Source: Lytechinus variegatus (lineage: Eukaryota > Echinodermata > Echinoidea > Temnopleuroida > Toxopneustidae). From it: 64,000 nucleotides of DNA. The stretch is from assembly GCF_018143015.1 (NCBI RefSeq), contig NC_054752.1:4823216-4887215 (forward strand). Direction: 5' to 3'. Under the pieces are notes generated by a model that saw only the letters and a list, made by a program, of their open reading frames with translations, was not told the DNA's origin and searched no databases. Shown one piece after another: positions 43,783 to 53,243 of this stretch (positions are counted from its first letter, which is position 1; each line of letters starts with the position of its first letter). Position numbers and translations under genes: made by a program.

Positions 43783-44565
43783 TCAATAGGGAGTCCAGCG
43801 AGATGAGGTCTTTCGTTTGACACGACGTCTTTTCCGAGGAGGTAGGTGATCCGCTGCAGCAAATATCTCTCGTTGATCGGTGACAGGTTCTTCCCATTTC
43901 TCACTCTGCTTCTTTGTTTCAGATGAAAAGAAGTGGGACGTATTCCCTAGCTGTTGTATAAATTTCCACCTGTCTTCGTTTCCTACCAGTTCCCGGGGAG
44001 GATGCAACGTGCCTAGGGCTTCTGCGAATGTCTGCCATCCTCTCGGAGAATAGGATTTTCGTTTCCTCAACACATCATTGACAAGATCCACAACATGCGT
44101 CCCTTCTACAACTTTTCCTTTGAACTCCAACTCTCCTTTTTCGTTGAAAACTACAGAGGGCGCCCTTTCTACAAGACGCATTAGCTGTTCCGCTTTCCGT
44201 ACCAGCGTTTTAGGTACGCTGTCTTTCACACGCTGTGTCCATGAGGATGCTGAGGATGGAATAATTGGGTCCGATGAATTACTTTGCGATGCTTGTTTCG
44301 GTGAGTTTTGGGAAGTCTCCACGGTAACAGCCAAGGGTTGATTGAGTTTCTGATGCATGTTGATATAACCCAATAGTGCCTGTTCGTAGAGTTTAGCTCT
44401 CTCGTCTTTCGGAATATCTCGACGACGTAGGATGGTCTGCATCTGTTCATCCAACCCGGACAGGCCTTGGTAAGTAGGATTGAGAGTCTGCTGATGAGAA
44501 GAATGCATTTGCTGAACGGTTTCATGGGGTACCAACACCATCTTTTTTGCATATTGCAGGGTCAT
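43783..44565 (-). CDS. Polinton part: conserved protein of unknown function
   Basis: 260 codons. The N-terminal half contains KKMVLVPHETVQQM, then LSGLDEQMQTILRRRDIPKD and YEQALLGYI, a helical segment recurring in Polinton proteins. A Ser/Gln-rich linker and a region ending in RKRRRVKRK follow, suggesting a nuclear or virion-associated role (inference). It is adjacent to a second conserved small protein gene. Confidence 0.6.
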   Translation of the reverse strand: MTLQYAKKMVLVPHETVQQMHSSHQQTLNPTYQGLSGLDEQMQTILRRRDIPKDERAKLYEQALLGYINMHQKLNQPLAVTVETSQNSPKQASQSNSSDPIIPSSASSWTQRVKDSVPKTLVRKAEQLMRLVERAPSVVFNEKGELEFKGKVVEGTHVVDLVNDVLRKRKSYSPRGWQTFAEALGTLHPPRELVGNEDRWKFIQQLGNTSHFFSSETKKQSEKWEEPVTDQREIFAAADHLPPRKRRRVKRKTSSRWTPY

Positions 44566-44945
44566 TATTTCTTTGCACGTCGTTGTCTTCTGCGTTGAAT
44601 ACCCTTACGAATACCCCGGATGGCGAAATCCCCCACCAAACTGGCAACAATAGGAGCAATCAGTGCTGGTAAAAATCCACCCTTCTGGTTCAGCAGTTTT
44701 TTCTTCTTTTTAGCTAGTGCTGTTTTTCTGTTACACAGACTCCGTAAGATGTTCTTATGACAATGCAGCTTCCTTTTCTCGCTGGTGGAGAGAGAAACGT
44801 TACCATGGAGAATATTGAGGGCACATTCACATAGGGTCTCGATCAAGTCTTTTTTGGCCCCTCGCAGCACTCCTTTTCTTTGTATAGGACTTCCACCCGC
44901 CAAGACGTGTAGATAAGGAGCGTTCTTCTTCAACCTCTGAGACAT
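44565..44945 (-). CDS. Polinton part: small conserved protein with membrane-active-like segment
   Basis: 126 codons. It contains LIETLCECALNILHGNVSLS, then KRKLHCHKNILRSLCNRKTA, a Lys run, QKGGFLPALIAPIVASLVGD (hydrophobic, amphipathic) and a basic end (RRRQRRAKK). The layout recalls small adenovirus-like cement or lytic proteins but the function is not established. A TATA-like TTTTATAT (44977-44984, complement ATATAAAA) lies only ~32 bp before the start. Confidence 0.65.
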   Translation of the reverse strand: MSQRLKKNAPYLHVLAGGSPIQRKGVLRGAKKDLIETLCECALNILHGNVSLSTSEKRKLHCHKNILRSLCNRKTALAKKKKKLLNQKGGFLPALIAPIVASLVGDFAIRGIRKGIQRRRQRRAKK

Positions 44946-44976
44946 GTCGAATGAAAAGATGCGTGCCTTCGCGTTG

Positions 44977-44984
44977 TTTTATAT
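44977..44984 (-). promoter_or_regulatory. TATA-like box of the small Polinton gene
   Basis: ATATAAAA on the minus strand, about 32 bp from the start codon at 44945, implying a very short leader. Confidence 0.35.
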
Positions 44985-45044
44985 GAGGAGAGTGACGATA
45001 GAGCGTTCGATACCTTTGATTTTATACGAGAGAATGCTCGTCAA

Positions 45045-45692
45045 TCATTTCATGACATACACTACATTTTTTTCGTCGGGAAAGATATTGGTGCGCAAAC
45101 GAATTTGTTCTTCCGTATCTGGCTTCAGGTCTATCATGAGGTACCCGTACGGTTTGCCGGTAGCGTCTTTATATGCTTCTTGTAGAAATTTTCCATTTTG
45201 AGGATAGATTTGCTTTGCCAAGTGACCAATCTGGGAAGAGTCGCGTGGATTTTTAAATAAGATCATGTAGTGGGCATTGAGACTGATGGTTCTACTCTCT
45301 TTTCCCTGATGAAAGAGATTCTGACTGATTAATATGACCGAAAGGTTACGATGATGACTACCTTTGGTGAAAAGATGCGACACCCTCTGATCTTGATTTG
45401 CCTGAGACATCAAGTCATCTAAAATGATCAGATTGGACTGCCCACGGTCAAATATCCCCTCCAAATCTGAAGGAATACCGTCCTGAAGTTCAATAAATGG
45501 CATATCCCTCGCCATATCAGCATAACCCCTCTGATATTCACCATAACACCAAATGATCTTTTCAAAAGGTTTATCCACCAACTGCTCATGATGTTTTATT
45601 AACTTTGTCACAAACTGCGTTTTACCACAACCCGTCGGGCCTGCGACAAGAGCTGTAAAAGGATGCTTCCAACGAACGTCCATACCCTTCAA
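45045..45692 (-). CDS. Polinton part: FtsK/HerA-type genome-packaging ATPase
   Basis: 215 codons. Walker A is GPTGCGKT near residue 18, and the Walker B-like NLIILDDLM is near residue 87. Downstream, SVILISQNLF is the sensor region usual for A32-like packaging ATPases. It powers genome loading into the capsid. A TATA-like TATAAA (complement of 45721-45726) lies about 30 bp before the start. Confidence 0.92.
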   Translation of the reverse strand: MKGMDVRWKHPFTALVAGPTGCGKTQFVTKLIKHHEQLVDKPFEKIIWCYGEYQRGYADMARDMPFIELQDGIPSDLEGIFDRGQSNLIILDDLMSQANQDQRVSHLFTKGSHHRNLSVILISQNLFHQGKESRTISLNAHYMILFKNPRDSSQIGHLAKQIYPQNGKFLQEAYKDATGKPYGYLMIDLKPDTEEQIRLRTNIFPDEKNVVYVMK

Positions 45693-45720
45693 ATGATTCT
45701 TTCTTCCAACTCCTTTTCTC

Positions 45721-45726
45721 TTTATA
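45721..45726 (-). promoter_or_regulatory. TATA-like box of the Polinton ATPase gene
   Basis: GTGTATAAAGAG on the minus strand, ~30 bp before the start codon, so the leader would be almost absent if it is used. Confidence 0.35.
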
Positions 45727-45730
45727 CACG

Positions 45731-46700
45731 TACATTCTAATTCTCATTTAACCACGCATTCACGCTTGCGCACGCACACACACTCGCACATGGTTATCTA
45801 TGTTGCCTTTTCCATCTTACGCAAGATTCCAGCCTTGCATACAGCCTTCCACACTTATGTAAACTTCTATTCAAGACACAAGGAAAACCTCCCCCTCTCA
45901 CTTCATTTCATCTTCATCGGTCAAATTCGGTTGATTCATACACATGGATACAACTGAGAAGAAAAAAAAAATACCGACAAGCAAATATTTCGTTTGTTTC
46001 AACCATTTAATAATATTCAATCTTTGGTACTTGTTGAATCAGCAGATCATCGGAAATACATCATGCTTGTTAACTTCTTCAAACATGGAGAAGCTTATAA
46101 CTCCTCTCATTCGTTTCATTCAACAAATTATTAAAACAAAATCGAATGTATATTATACAAACACCATTGCATGGCAAAACATAACGTTAAATAAATGTAT
46201 GGCAAGAACAGAATCTTCATCAATACAGAGATATTTAGATGCAAATCACTAAAATAATAAGTTTCCAGAGTTGACTACGATGCAGTGTTACAGAGTGTCA
46301 TAAGGCTTTAATCAGTGTCTAACACTAACAAAGTTATTATTCATAGTCAAAACTGTGTATACATGTTACACGTACAATGCTTTATATTATGCATGAACAC
46401 ATATATAAGGAAGGAAAGTTAAAATACAACATCACTATACATGTAGAGGGGCAGAATAGTATTTTGTTTTACTGCTATTTAGGCTGGATGCTTCCTTACA
46501 TAAAAATCGATACAACATCATGCAATAAGGATTCCTATTTTTCAAACAAGAAAATCATTAGAAATAACCCGATATTTAATCAACATCTGGAGGGAAATGA
46601 AATATATAGTAATACAAGTTAGGGAAAGACCAACTAACTTATTGGATCGGAGATAGGTAAGGAGAAACTTAGAAAGAATATTAATTAGAACGAGGGTAAG
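45731..46700. other. Polinton non-coding interval between ATPase and polymerase
   Basis: About 1 kb, AT-rich, with a CA/GC-rich patch near 45765-45790 (GCACGCACACACACTCGCAC). No gene is recognised; the short plus-strand open frames lack any motif. Confidence 0.4.
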
Positions 46701-46708
46701 GGATACAT

Positions 46709-49700
46709 CTAGTAACCATATGGAATGGTATCAAAATCATTGATTCTCACTCGTTTGTCGTAGACAAGATGATGAGATTTGGTCTCGACACGAGATACTA
46801 TGTTATGATCTCTCGTCTTGGCTATCCTATGAGGATTTGTCACAATTGTTTGACTGCGCTTGCCGTGCAATAATTCGGCGCAACTCTCAAAGTTGATCAA
46901 TTGTGAGTTTCTATAATTCAAAGTGATGCCTCGTACCTTACAGGTACCGACCATTTCTTTTTGCTTAGACGTAGAAAATACCTTATAACTATAATTCTTA
47001 GGTCCAAGCGCCAGAAGTTCGGTGATGTAACTCCCCATCCCAAAATCCTTCTCAAGCTCATCCGTCATATCTCCGAGGAAATTTCCTGTTGGTATATCTC
47101 GTACCTTGGCGTCTTTGAGATATATGATCGAGTCTGTATCGAAGTACAGGACATTTTCTCCGAGATTTTCAATGTATGAGTAGAGTTTGAGTCGGGCATG
47201 GCAAGTCGTAAACGCAGCCACCACCACGTTGGTATTAGGCAAGACTTCCAGGAAATCATCCTTGCTCTGGTATTGCACTTGCGCCATCACATCACTTGGA
47301 AAGGCCACGGATTTGATCGTGAGTGTTGGATCGGTCACCAATGAGTAGAACTCTTCAGGTTTTGTGAAATATTTGGTTTTACAGAAATTATTTCGTTGTC
47401 CGAACTTACCCCAAAAACTGTTCAGACAAATCTTGCTCACTGCCCTAAGCCCTTTGTTGGCTTTGATTTGCAGAGGGTCTAGGAGCACGCCTTCTTTTTT
47501 GTGATATTGATTGATATAATCCGCGCGCTTTTCTTGCAAAGCAGTGGACACTTCCTCGTTGTTGGAACGACATTCGGCAGGCCATCCGCTTGATTCTTGT
47601 TTTACCTTGAGAAATAGATTGATATATTCGCTGAAGAGCCCTCCCATTTGGATTTCAGGACTGTATTCGCTAGTCTGGGGGTAGTGCCACACTTCTTGAA
47701 TCTTGTTCAATCTATACCCCAGCTGTACAGCCTTTTTCACTTCTTCCGTGACCCATGTCCCATGCAGAGCCCTTTCCCTCTCCGTGTGATGGCACGGTGT
47801 TGTCTGCTTTGTGTCGGCGCAAGTGCGACACAGAGGAAAGATTAACTTTCCCTCCGTACTTCTGTGAGGGAGGACGGGGTGAAAAAGTCCACGTGGCGGG
47901 GATACCTCACATTTAATGATTCCAAAGTACGAATCGAGATCGTCAAAGTTTTCCGTGATAATCTCAGGATGACCGATGGGATAGCGAGCGTACTTACAAA
48001 CCCAAGGATATAACGAGCAAACGTCAACGTACTTTATTTTCTCGGTACCCTCAATCCTGTGGCGTAATTTAATTGCGTTGGTCCTTCCCCCATAAAATGC
48101 ATGCCGAGGGTTCATGGGTTCTTGAATGTCAAGATTTTTCAAGAACTTGGCAAGGTTTGAATCCGTCATTGACATTTTTCTAAAGTCGCACTCCCACATT
48201 GTAATGACCGTGTACCCCATTTTTCTCAACTCTTCAATTCTTGTCAGAGTGGACTCGTAGACATCTTGTAGCGTTTCAGATGTTCCGGGTACAAGTATAT
48301 CGCGTCTTTTGTAACATTTAGGACAACCATGCCAGAGATCACCGAGAAATTCATAAACCGTTTTGGAGTCAACATGATACCCATCGACTCGGTACCTCCC
48401 AATTTTGAACTCCCCACCGTTCCTTGCATGTTGTAGACGTATCCCTTCCTTGTGACTTACCCATTTCAACCACTTAAGGGCAGCGAGAGAATGACGTTCT
48501 TTGCTCTTATAACCATGTTGTGGTATGAGGCCGATAGTATCTACTTCCAAAAAGTGTGTCCTAAACACAACATTACATGCAGCAGCTATTGTAATGCTAC
48601 CAAAGGGATCAATGTTCTTAGTGATAGCCATAAAGAGTTTCCGAAAAGACATACACCCTTCCATTAGAATCTGACAGTCCGACTGACAGTACTCCAGGAT
48701 TTCTTTTTCAAAGTCAAAGTGATCATTTTTGTGTTTTTCGTACCACGCGTTGAATTCAGCGCGCTTCCCTTCGGTCATCCCATCTGGGTCATACTTACCT
48801 TTTGGGGGCATAGGCCCCTTGTAGTTTTGATTGTCACGAGTATTGAAGAAGTGAGGGAAAAATCCCTTTTTCAGTTCTTCAAAACCGAACGTAGAGGGAA
48901 AAGAAGAAAGTGGCATGGCTAAGAAACTGAGAGAATCAATGAGTTTGACATCATTCACAGTCATGGAAATGATTTTGGTTCCATTAACTATGATATCTGG
49001 AACAATGGCATTCTTATGGCAGTATTCTTGAATAAACTGTGAATCATAACTCCGGTTATTGTGAGCGATGGCGATAGCACCCTTGTGTTCCCGACCACTC
49101 CCTAACAACCATTGACAAAAGTCATCCAAAGTATCTTCCCCCTTAAATACATGTTCTCGAGTCTTGCAGTGTTTACACAATTCTTTCTTCTCTTTGTAGC
49201 AATCCTCGCACACTCTAAATGCAACGCATAGATTCGGGATATGCTTAAAAATCGAACCGTGTTGATTTTGTCCTACCTTTTCATCCTGTTGACATTCGAA
49301 ATCGTAAAATATAAACATCTGTTTCTTTTCTTCTTTCTCATTCTTTTCTGTTTCATCATTCTTCCCCTTAGATTTTCCCCCTTTTTTAGATTGTTTCCCT
49401 TTCTTGTTCTTTTCTTTCTTTTCCTTTTCTTTCTTTTCCTTTTCTTCGGGGGTCGGCAAGGGTTGCATATAACAAAGATGATCTTCTTTGTCCACGTTTG
49501 ATCGACATCGCTCGCAATAGACCTGGTAGCACTTATGCTCGCTGGGATTGGTACGCCTGGCATCAACAATTTGACCGCATTCGCATCTTTTTACTTTTTG
49601 ACATATAGAAGCGTCGGCTTTTCCCTTTTTCAAATGATTTTCAAAACACCCGGGGTTCTTAAAATTTCTTCTGCAAAACTTACAATGGATCCATTCTTCC

Positions 49701-50140
49701 AAGGCACAGGCACTTTGTTGTTTGCAGCATGTACATGAATTTATACATACGTGTTTGTCTTTGGCGTCGAACCCTTTGAAGCATGTGCTGCAAAAGTAGC
49801 TTCGCTGCAAAAAGGCAGGCAGACTTGTCACTACGTCAAAGTGATTATTATGTAAGAATAAAACCAGCATATGCTTTTTGTCTGGCCCTCTATAAACAAC
49901 ACCTTTATTTGACATGTTGGCATAGACGACGATCTGATAGTCTTGTTCTCCCAGATAATTTTGGAATTTTTGAATCTCAGGGAGGCCGCATTTCTTCCCT
50001 GCTAATTTTTGAAGTTCCCCCTCCCCGAAAACTTTACTCATCAGTTCCTCAGCCTCCATTTTTTGCAATTCCCCTTGAGGTTTCCTAATTTTCTGGTATT
50101 TTTCGTCATTTTCATCTTTATGGGCATAGGCCAATTGCAA
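46709..50140 (-). CDS. Polinton part: protein-primed family B DNA polymerase
   Basis: 1143 codons. From the N-terminus: Cys/His clusters resembling zinc-binding modules (residues ~115-220); a Lys/Glu-rich low-complexity linker (~230-275); a 3'-5' exonuclease domain (FYDFECQ, then AHNNRSYDSQF, then YCQSDC); and a polymerase domain with DVCSLYPWV, KICLNSFWGKFG and YFDTDSIIY. It matches the pPolB of Polintons, which starts synthesis from a protein primer at the terminal repeats. It is the largest gene of the element. Confidence 0.92.
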   Translation of the reverse strand: MQLAYAHKDENDEKYQKIRKPQGELQKMEAEELMSKVFGEGELQKLAGKKCGLPEIQKFQNYLGEQDYQIVVYANMSNKGVVYRGPDKKHMLVLFLHNNHFDVVTSLPAFLQRSYFCSTCFKGFDAKDKHVCINSCTCCKQQSACALEEWIHCKFCRRNFKNPGCFENHLKKGKADASICQKVKRCECGQIVDARRTNPSEHKCYQVYCERCRSNVDKEDHLCYMQPLPTPEEKEKKEKEKKEKNKKGKQSKKGGKSKGKNDETEKNEKEEKKQMFIFYDFECQQDEKVGQNQHGSIFKHIPNLCVAFRVCEDCYKEKKELCKHCKTREHVFKGEDTLDDFCQWLLGSGREHKGAIAIAHNNRSYDSQFIQEYCHKNAIVPDIIVNGTKIISMTVNDVKLIDSLSFLAMPLSSFPSTFGFEELKKGFFPHFFNTRDNQNYKGPMPPKGKYDPDGMTEGKRAEFNAWYEKHKNDHFDFEKEILEYCQSDCQILMEGCMSFRKLFMAITKNIDPFGSITIAAACNVVFRTHFLEVDTIGLIPQHGYKSKERHSLAALKWLKWVSHKEGIRLQHARNGGEFKIGRYRVDGYHVDSKTVYEFLGDLWHGCPKCYKRRDILVPGTSETLQDVYESTLTRIEELRKMGYTVITMWECDFRKMSMTDSNLAKFLKNLDIQEPMNPRHAFYGGRTNAIKLRHRIEGTEKIKYVDVCSLYPWVCKYARYPIGHPEIITENFDDLDSYFGIIKCEVSPPRGLFHPVLPHRSTEGKLIFPLCRTCADTKQTTPCHHTERERALHGTWVTEEVKKAVQLGYRLNKIQEVWHYPQTSEYSPEIQMGGLFSEYINLFLKVKQESSGWPAECRSNNEEVSTALQEKRADYINQYHKKEGVLLDPLQIKANKGLRAVSKICLNSFWGKFGQRNNFCKTKYFTKPEEFYSLVTDPTLTIKSVAFPSDVMAQVQYQSKDDFLEVLPNTNVVVAAFTTCHARLKLYSYIENLGENVLYFDTDSIIYLKDAKVRDIPTGNFLGDMTDELEKDFGMGSYITELLALGPKNYSYKVFSTSKQKEMVGTCKVRGITLNYRNSQLINFESCAELLHGKRSQTIVTNPHRIAKTRDHNIVSRVETKSHHLVYDKRVRINDFDTIPYGY

Positions 50141-50600
50141 CTACCAAAGATCGTGCACAACATAGATTATCATCATTGACAATACGGATAAATCTCCTAT
50201 TTGAGCAAATAAATTTGTCCAAAGGAAGTGTGTATTCTTTGTTCCTCCCCCCAACAGGCATTCGAATATGGATGACTCGTATTTCAAACCCCCCTTCAAA
50301 AAGAAACTCATCATTTGATTGCAAAATTTGCTCGATCGTAGTCACGAGTCGTTCCAGTGTCATTTGGTCCCTGCGCGTTAATGGTATCCCAATTTCTTGC
50401 CGTAAATGAGGTGCTGAGATAGCAAAGCCTACCAGATCGTTGTCCTCCATATTAACTGTAAGCCTATTCATGACACTCTGTAACAGAGCACCTACCACAT
50501 CTTCGGGAAACATTCTTCGAAGCAGAAAATCAAGGGAATGCACGCGGACGCGATGGTCTTGTACACGTCCTCTGAAACGAGGTGCCAGTCTTTCCTCCAT
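50118..50600 (-). CDS. Polinton part: segment next to the polymerase gene
   Basis: About 160 codons: a helical, Arg-rich opening (RFRGRVQDHRVRVHSLDFLL), IRMPVGGRNKEYTLPLDKF and a closing FIRIVNDDNLCCARSLVVA. The last part resembles the segment that commonly precedes the polymerase in Polintons. It is therefore treated as a polymerase-associated part rather than an independent gene; its separate function is unknown. Confidence 0.6.
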   Translation of the reverse strand: MEERLAPRFRGRVQDHRVRVHSLDFLLRRMFPEDVVGALLQSVMNRLTVNMEDNDLVGFAISAPHLRQEIGIPLTRRDQMTLERLVTTIEQILQSNDEFLFEGGFEIRVIHIRMPVGGRNKEYTLPLDKFICSNRRFIRIVNDDNLCCARSLVVAIGLCP

Positions 50601-50766
50601 GCTGTCTATGCTGTAGTAGTCCTCGATTGTATCCTAGCAACGAGAAAAGTAACAACAACAATTTTTAGTATAAAAGCTTTAATGACAAATCATTTTAAAA
50701 ATTGACAAGATACATTTCCAAACGATTACAATAAATATAAAAATAATAATCAATGATTTTTCTTAC

Positions 50767-51547
50767 CATGATATTTTGAGGTGTGGGCGAACTGCGCCCT
50801 CTGCGCTGTGGTTCCTCCTCATTTTCTATGTCAATGGCTAGCAATGATTCGTCAGAAATGGATGAGTCCTGTTCCCATTGTGATGTAGAGGGTCGATCAA
50901 TCCTCTGGGGGAAATAATATATACTTGTATAAATCAATATACGTTCACTAACGGCAATAGCATGATATTTGTATCTGATAGATGTATTAAAACGGATCTA
51001 GGCTGAAATATAAGGTAAGATATACACTATTTCAAACCTACCTCAACTTCCTCTACAGCATCGATTCCATCACCGTCTGATGAAGATGGTTTTCGGGAGG
51101 TTGCCACGCTGGTGGAAGGCTGTTGCCATCCCGATGTTGAAGGCATATCCACATTCTACGATGAGAAAACAAATGACGAAATTTAAATGAGAATAAACTC
51201 TTTAAATGATTCATCATGTTCAATAGACATAGCATTCGATATGTGGTACGATCTATTCATATACCCTAAAATATGTAAACTGCATCATATAACTTAAAGA
51301 AAAAAATAATAACAACCTTTGATTTGGTACTTACCATTGGTTCTTCGGGAACTTGATCGTTCGATGTCACAATGTTTCCTACATTCCTCCTACGATCAAA
51401 CAGATCTCTCCTTTCCTCTCGTTGTCGTTGCATTTCCAGTTTCAATTTTTCCTCTTTGGCTTTCATACGGCGACGTGTAGAGTCGATAAACCTTCTCCTC
51501 AACTCTTTAAATTCAATTTCATCCTGCTTTGACCACTTTTCAGCCAT
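50767..51547 (-). other. Polinton part: short exon-like segments upstream of the polymerase
   Basis: Three short open segments on the minus strand (51547-51336, 51154-51042, 50902-50767) are each bordered by donor- and acceptor-like sequences (GTAAGT, GTAGGT, GTAAGA; pyrimidine runs with AG). The first starts MAEKWSKQDEIEFKELRRRF and is a charged helix. The other two are Ser/Pro/Glu-rich linkers containing RPSTSQWEQDSS and PSTSGWQQPSTS. Introns are known in Polinton genes, so this is probably the spliced start of a polymerase-region transcript. Confidence 0.5.
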
Positions 51548-51666
51548 TTTACAATATTTTATGTATGCAGTAAGTATGAAACAACGGGATACCTCGAAGA
51601 GAGACTTCTGTGTCTATATGTTGAATATCTTGAAGACTTGTGACTGATTCATTCAGGATCTAGTAG

Positions 51667-51677
51667 CTTTTATAAAG
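51667..51677 (-). promoter_or_regulatory. TATA-like box upstream of the exon-like segments
   Basis: CTTTATAAAAG on the minus strand, ~120 bp before the first Met at 51547; it is the only good TATA match in that interval. Confidence 0.35.
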
Positions 51678-51859
51678 TAGGTTCCTACGTGATTTACTAC
51701 GTAGCAACAATCCAAATACTACAAAAAATAACAACCAAAAAATATACTGTGCATTAGTAGCGTTCGAACAGACCACACCCTTTCATTACATAGATGTACG
51801 CCTTCTTTCACATTGCAAAATAACTTGAAAAGGAGCATATTTCTACTCTCTTTTAGTTA

Positions 51860-52646
51860 CCAAAACAACCGATGAAAGAGAAGATGCAGTGACTGGTTCT
51901 TGCATTCTTGGCTTTGTTCGACAAAACAATGGTTAATTTCTTTCTTTCAACAATCGAAAGTTGTTTTTCGAAAAGTCATGGTAGCTTTTAACCAAATAGA
52001 GAATGCACCGACTGACGCGAAGAGACGATGAATAGTTCTTTGTTCCAACAATCAAAAGTTGCTTTTTCGAAAAGTCACGGTAGCTTTTAACCAAATAGTG
52101 AAATCACCGACTGACGCAAAGAGACGATGAATAGTTCTTTGTTCCAACAATCAAAAGTTGTTTCTTAAGAAGTCATGGGAGCTTTTAACCAAATAGTGGA
52201 ATCACAGACTGAAGCGAAGAGACGATGAATAGTTCTTTGTTCCAACAATCAAAAGTTGCTTTTTCGAAAAGTTATGGTAGCTTTTAACCAAATGGAGACA
52301 GCACCGATTGAAACGAAGAGACGATGAAAAGATTTTTGTTCCAACAATCAAAAGTTGTTTTTCGAAAAGTCATGGTAGCTTTTAACCAAATAGTGAAATC
52401 ACCGACTGACGCAAAGAGACGATGAATAGTTCTTTGTTCCAACAATCAAAAGTTGTTTCTTAAGAAGTCATGGGAGCTTTTAACCAAATAGTGGAATCAC
52501 AGACTGAAGCGAAGAGACGATGAATAGATCTTTGTTCCAACAATCAAAAGTTGTTTCTTAAGAAGTCATGGTAGCTTTTAACCAAATAGAGAATGCACCG
52601 ACTGACGCAAAGAGACGATGAATAGTTCTTTGTTCCAACAATCAAA
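51860..52646. repeat. 98-99 bp tandem array beside the right Polinton repeat
   Basis: Units contain GAGACGATGAATAG, 'ttgttccaacaatcaaaagt', CGAAAAGTCATGGTAGC and TTTTAACCAAATAG. The marker GAGACGATG is at 52022, 52121, 52219, 52318, 52416, 52514 and 52612, giving a very regular period. About eight copies, the first decayed. The array ends exactly at the inner edge of the right terminal repeat, and the left end has no counterpart. Confidence 0.9.
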
Positions 52647-53243
52647 GTCGACATCAACCAATGGGGGACCACGAAGAAGGAGTCACGTCATTTCCTTGTT
52701 TACCCAAACATTGTCGCTATGTTATTTCGTTCTCAAGCAACTATTCATACTCTGCCTTTGTTACACTATGCCAACTTTCTAAATTTAACTTTCAAACAAT
52801 AGCACTCTTTTAATCCTTCTATTCAATTTGATGTTTGTTGATTCGTTGTCAGAGAAACTGCGCGTCCCTTCCAACCGATACGTAACATTACTACGTCACT
52901 GCGCTTCTTTGTTATTTAAATGATCCTCCATTGAATTCCCATCTTTCCAAACTATCCATCCCCTTGTTATGCTAATCGACCCTATTGAATTCCCATCTTT
53001 CCAGACTACCCACCCTCTTGTTATGCTAATCGATCCTATTGAATTCCCATCTTTCCAAACTATCCATCCCCTTGTTATGCTAATCGACCCTATTGAATTC
53101 CCATCTTTCCAGACTACCCACCCCCATTGTTATGCTAATCAACCCTATTGTTATGCTAATGTGTTGTTACGTCATACTTCTTTTGTTCAGCAGTCACGGC
53201 TGAGTGAACCTATTGAATTCCCCAAGTGCCGTCCCTTATCTCT
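52647..53243. repeat. Polinton right terminal inverted repeat (597 bp)
   Basis: Complement of 36465-37061, same length, ending CCGTCCCTTATCTCT. It contains the inverted set of 54-bp tandem units. Confidence 0.95.

Larger units (their letters stand above)
36465..53243. mobile_element. Polinton (Maverick) element, near-whole
   Basis: A 16,779-bp element with 597-bp terminal inverted repeats (36465-37061 and 52647-53243) beginning AGAGATAAGGGACGG. It carries the diagnostic Polinton set: protein-primed family B DNA polymerase, retroviral-type integrase, packaging ATPase, adenovirus-type cysteine protease, and major and minor capsid proteins. There are also a basic core-like protein and several conserved proteins of unknown role. 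Two genes at the left end read rightward; all others read leftward. The repeats look essentially identical in the parts compared, so the insertion is probably young (or the ends have been homogenised). It looks close to whole, with perhaps one break. A 6-bp target duplication, usual for the family, is not evident. Confidence 0.95.
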
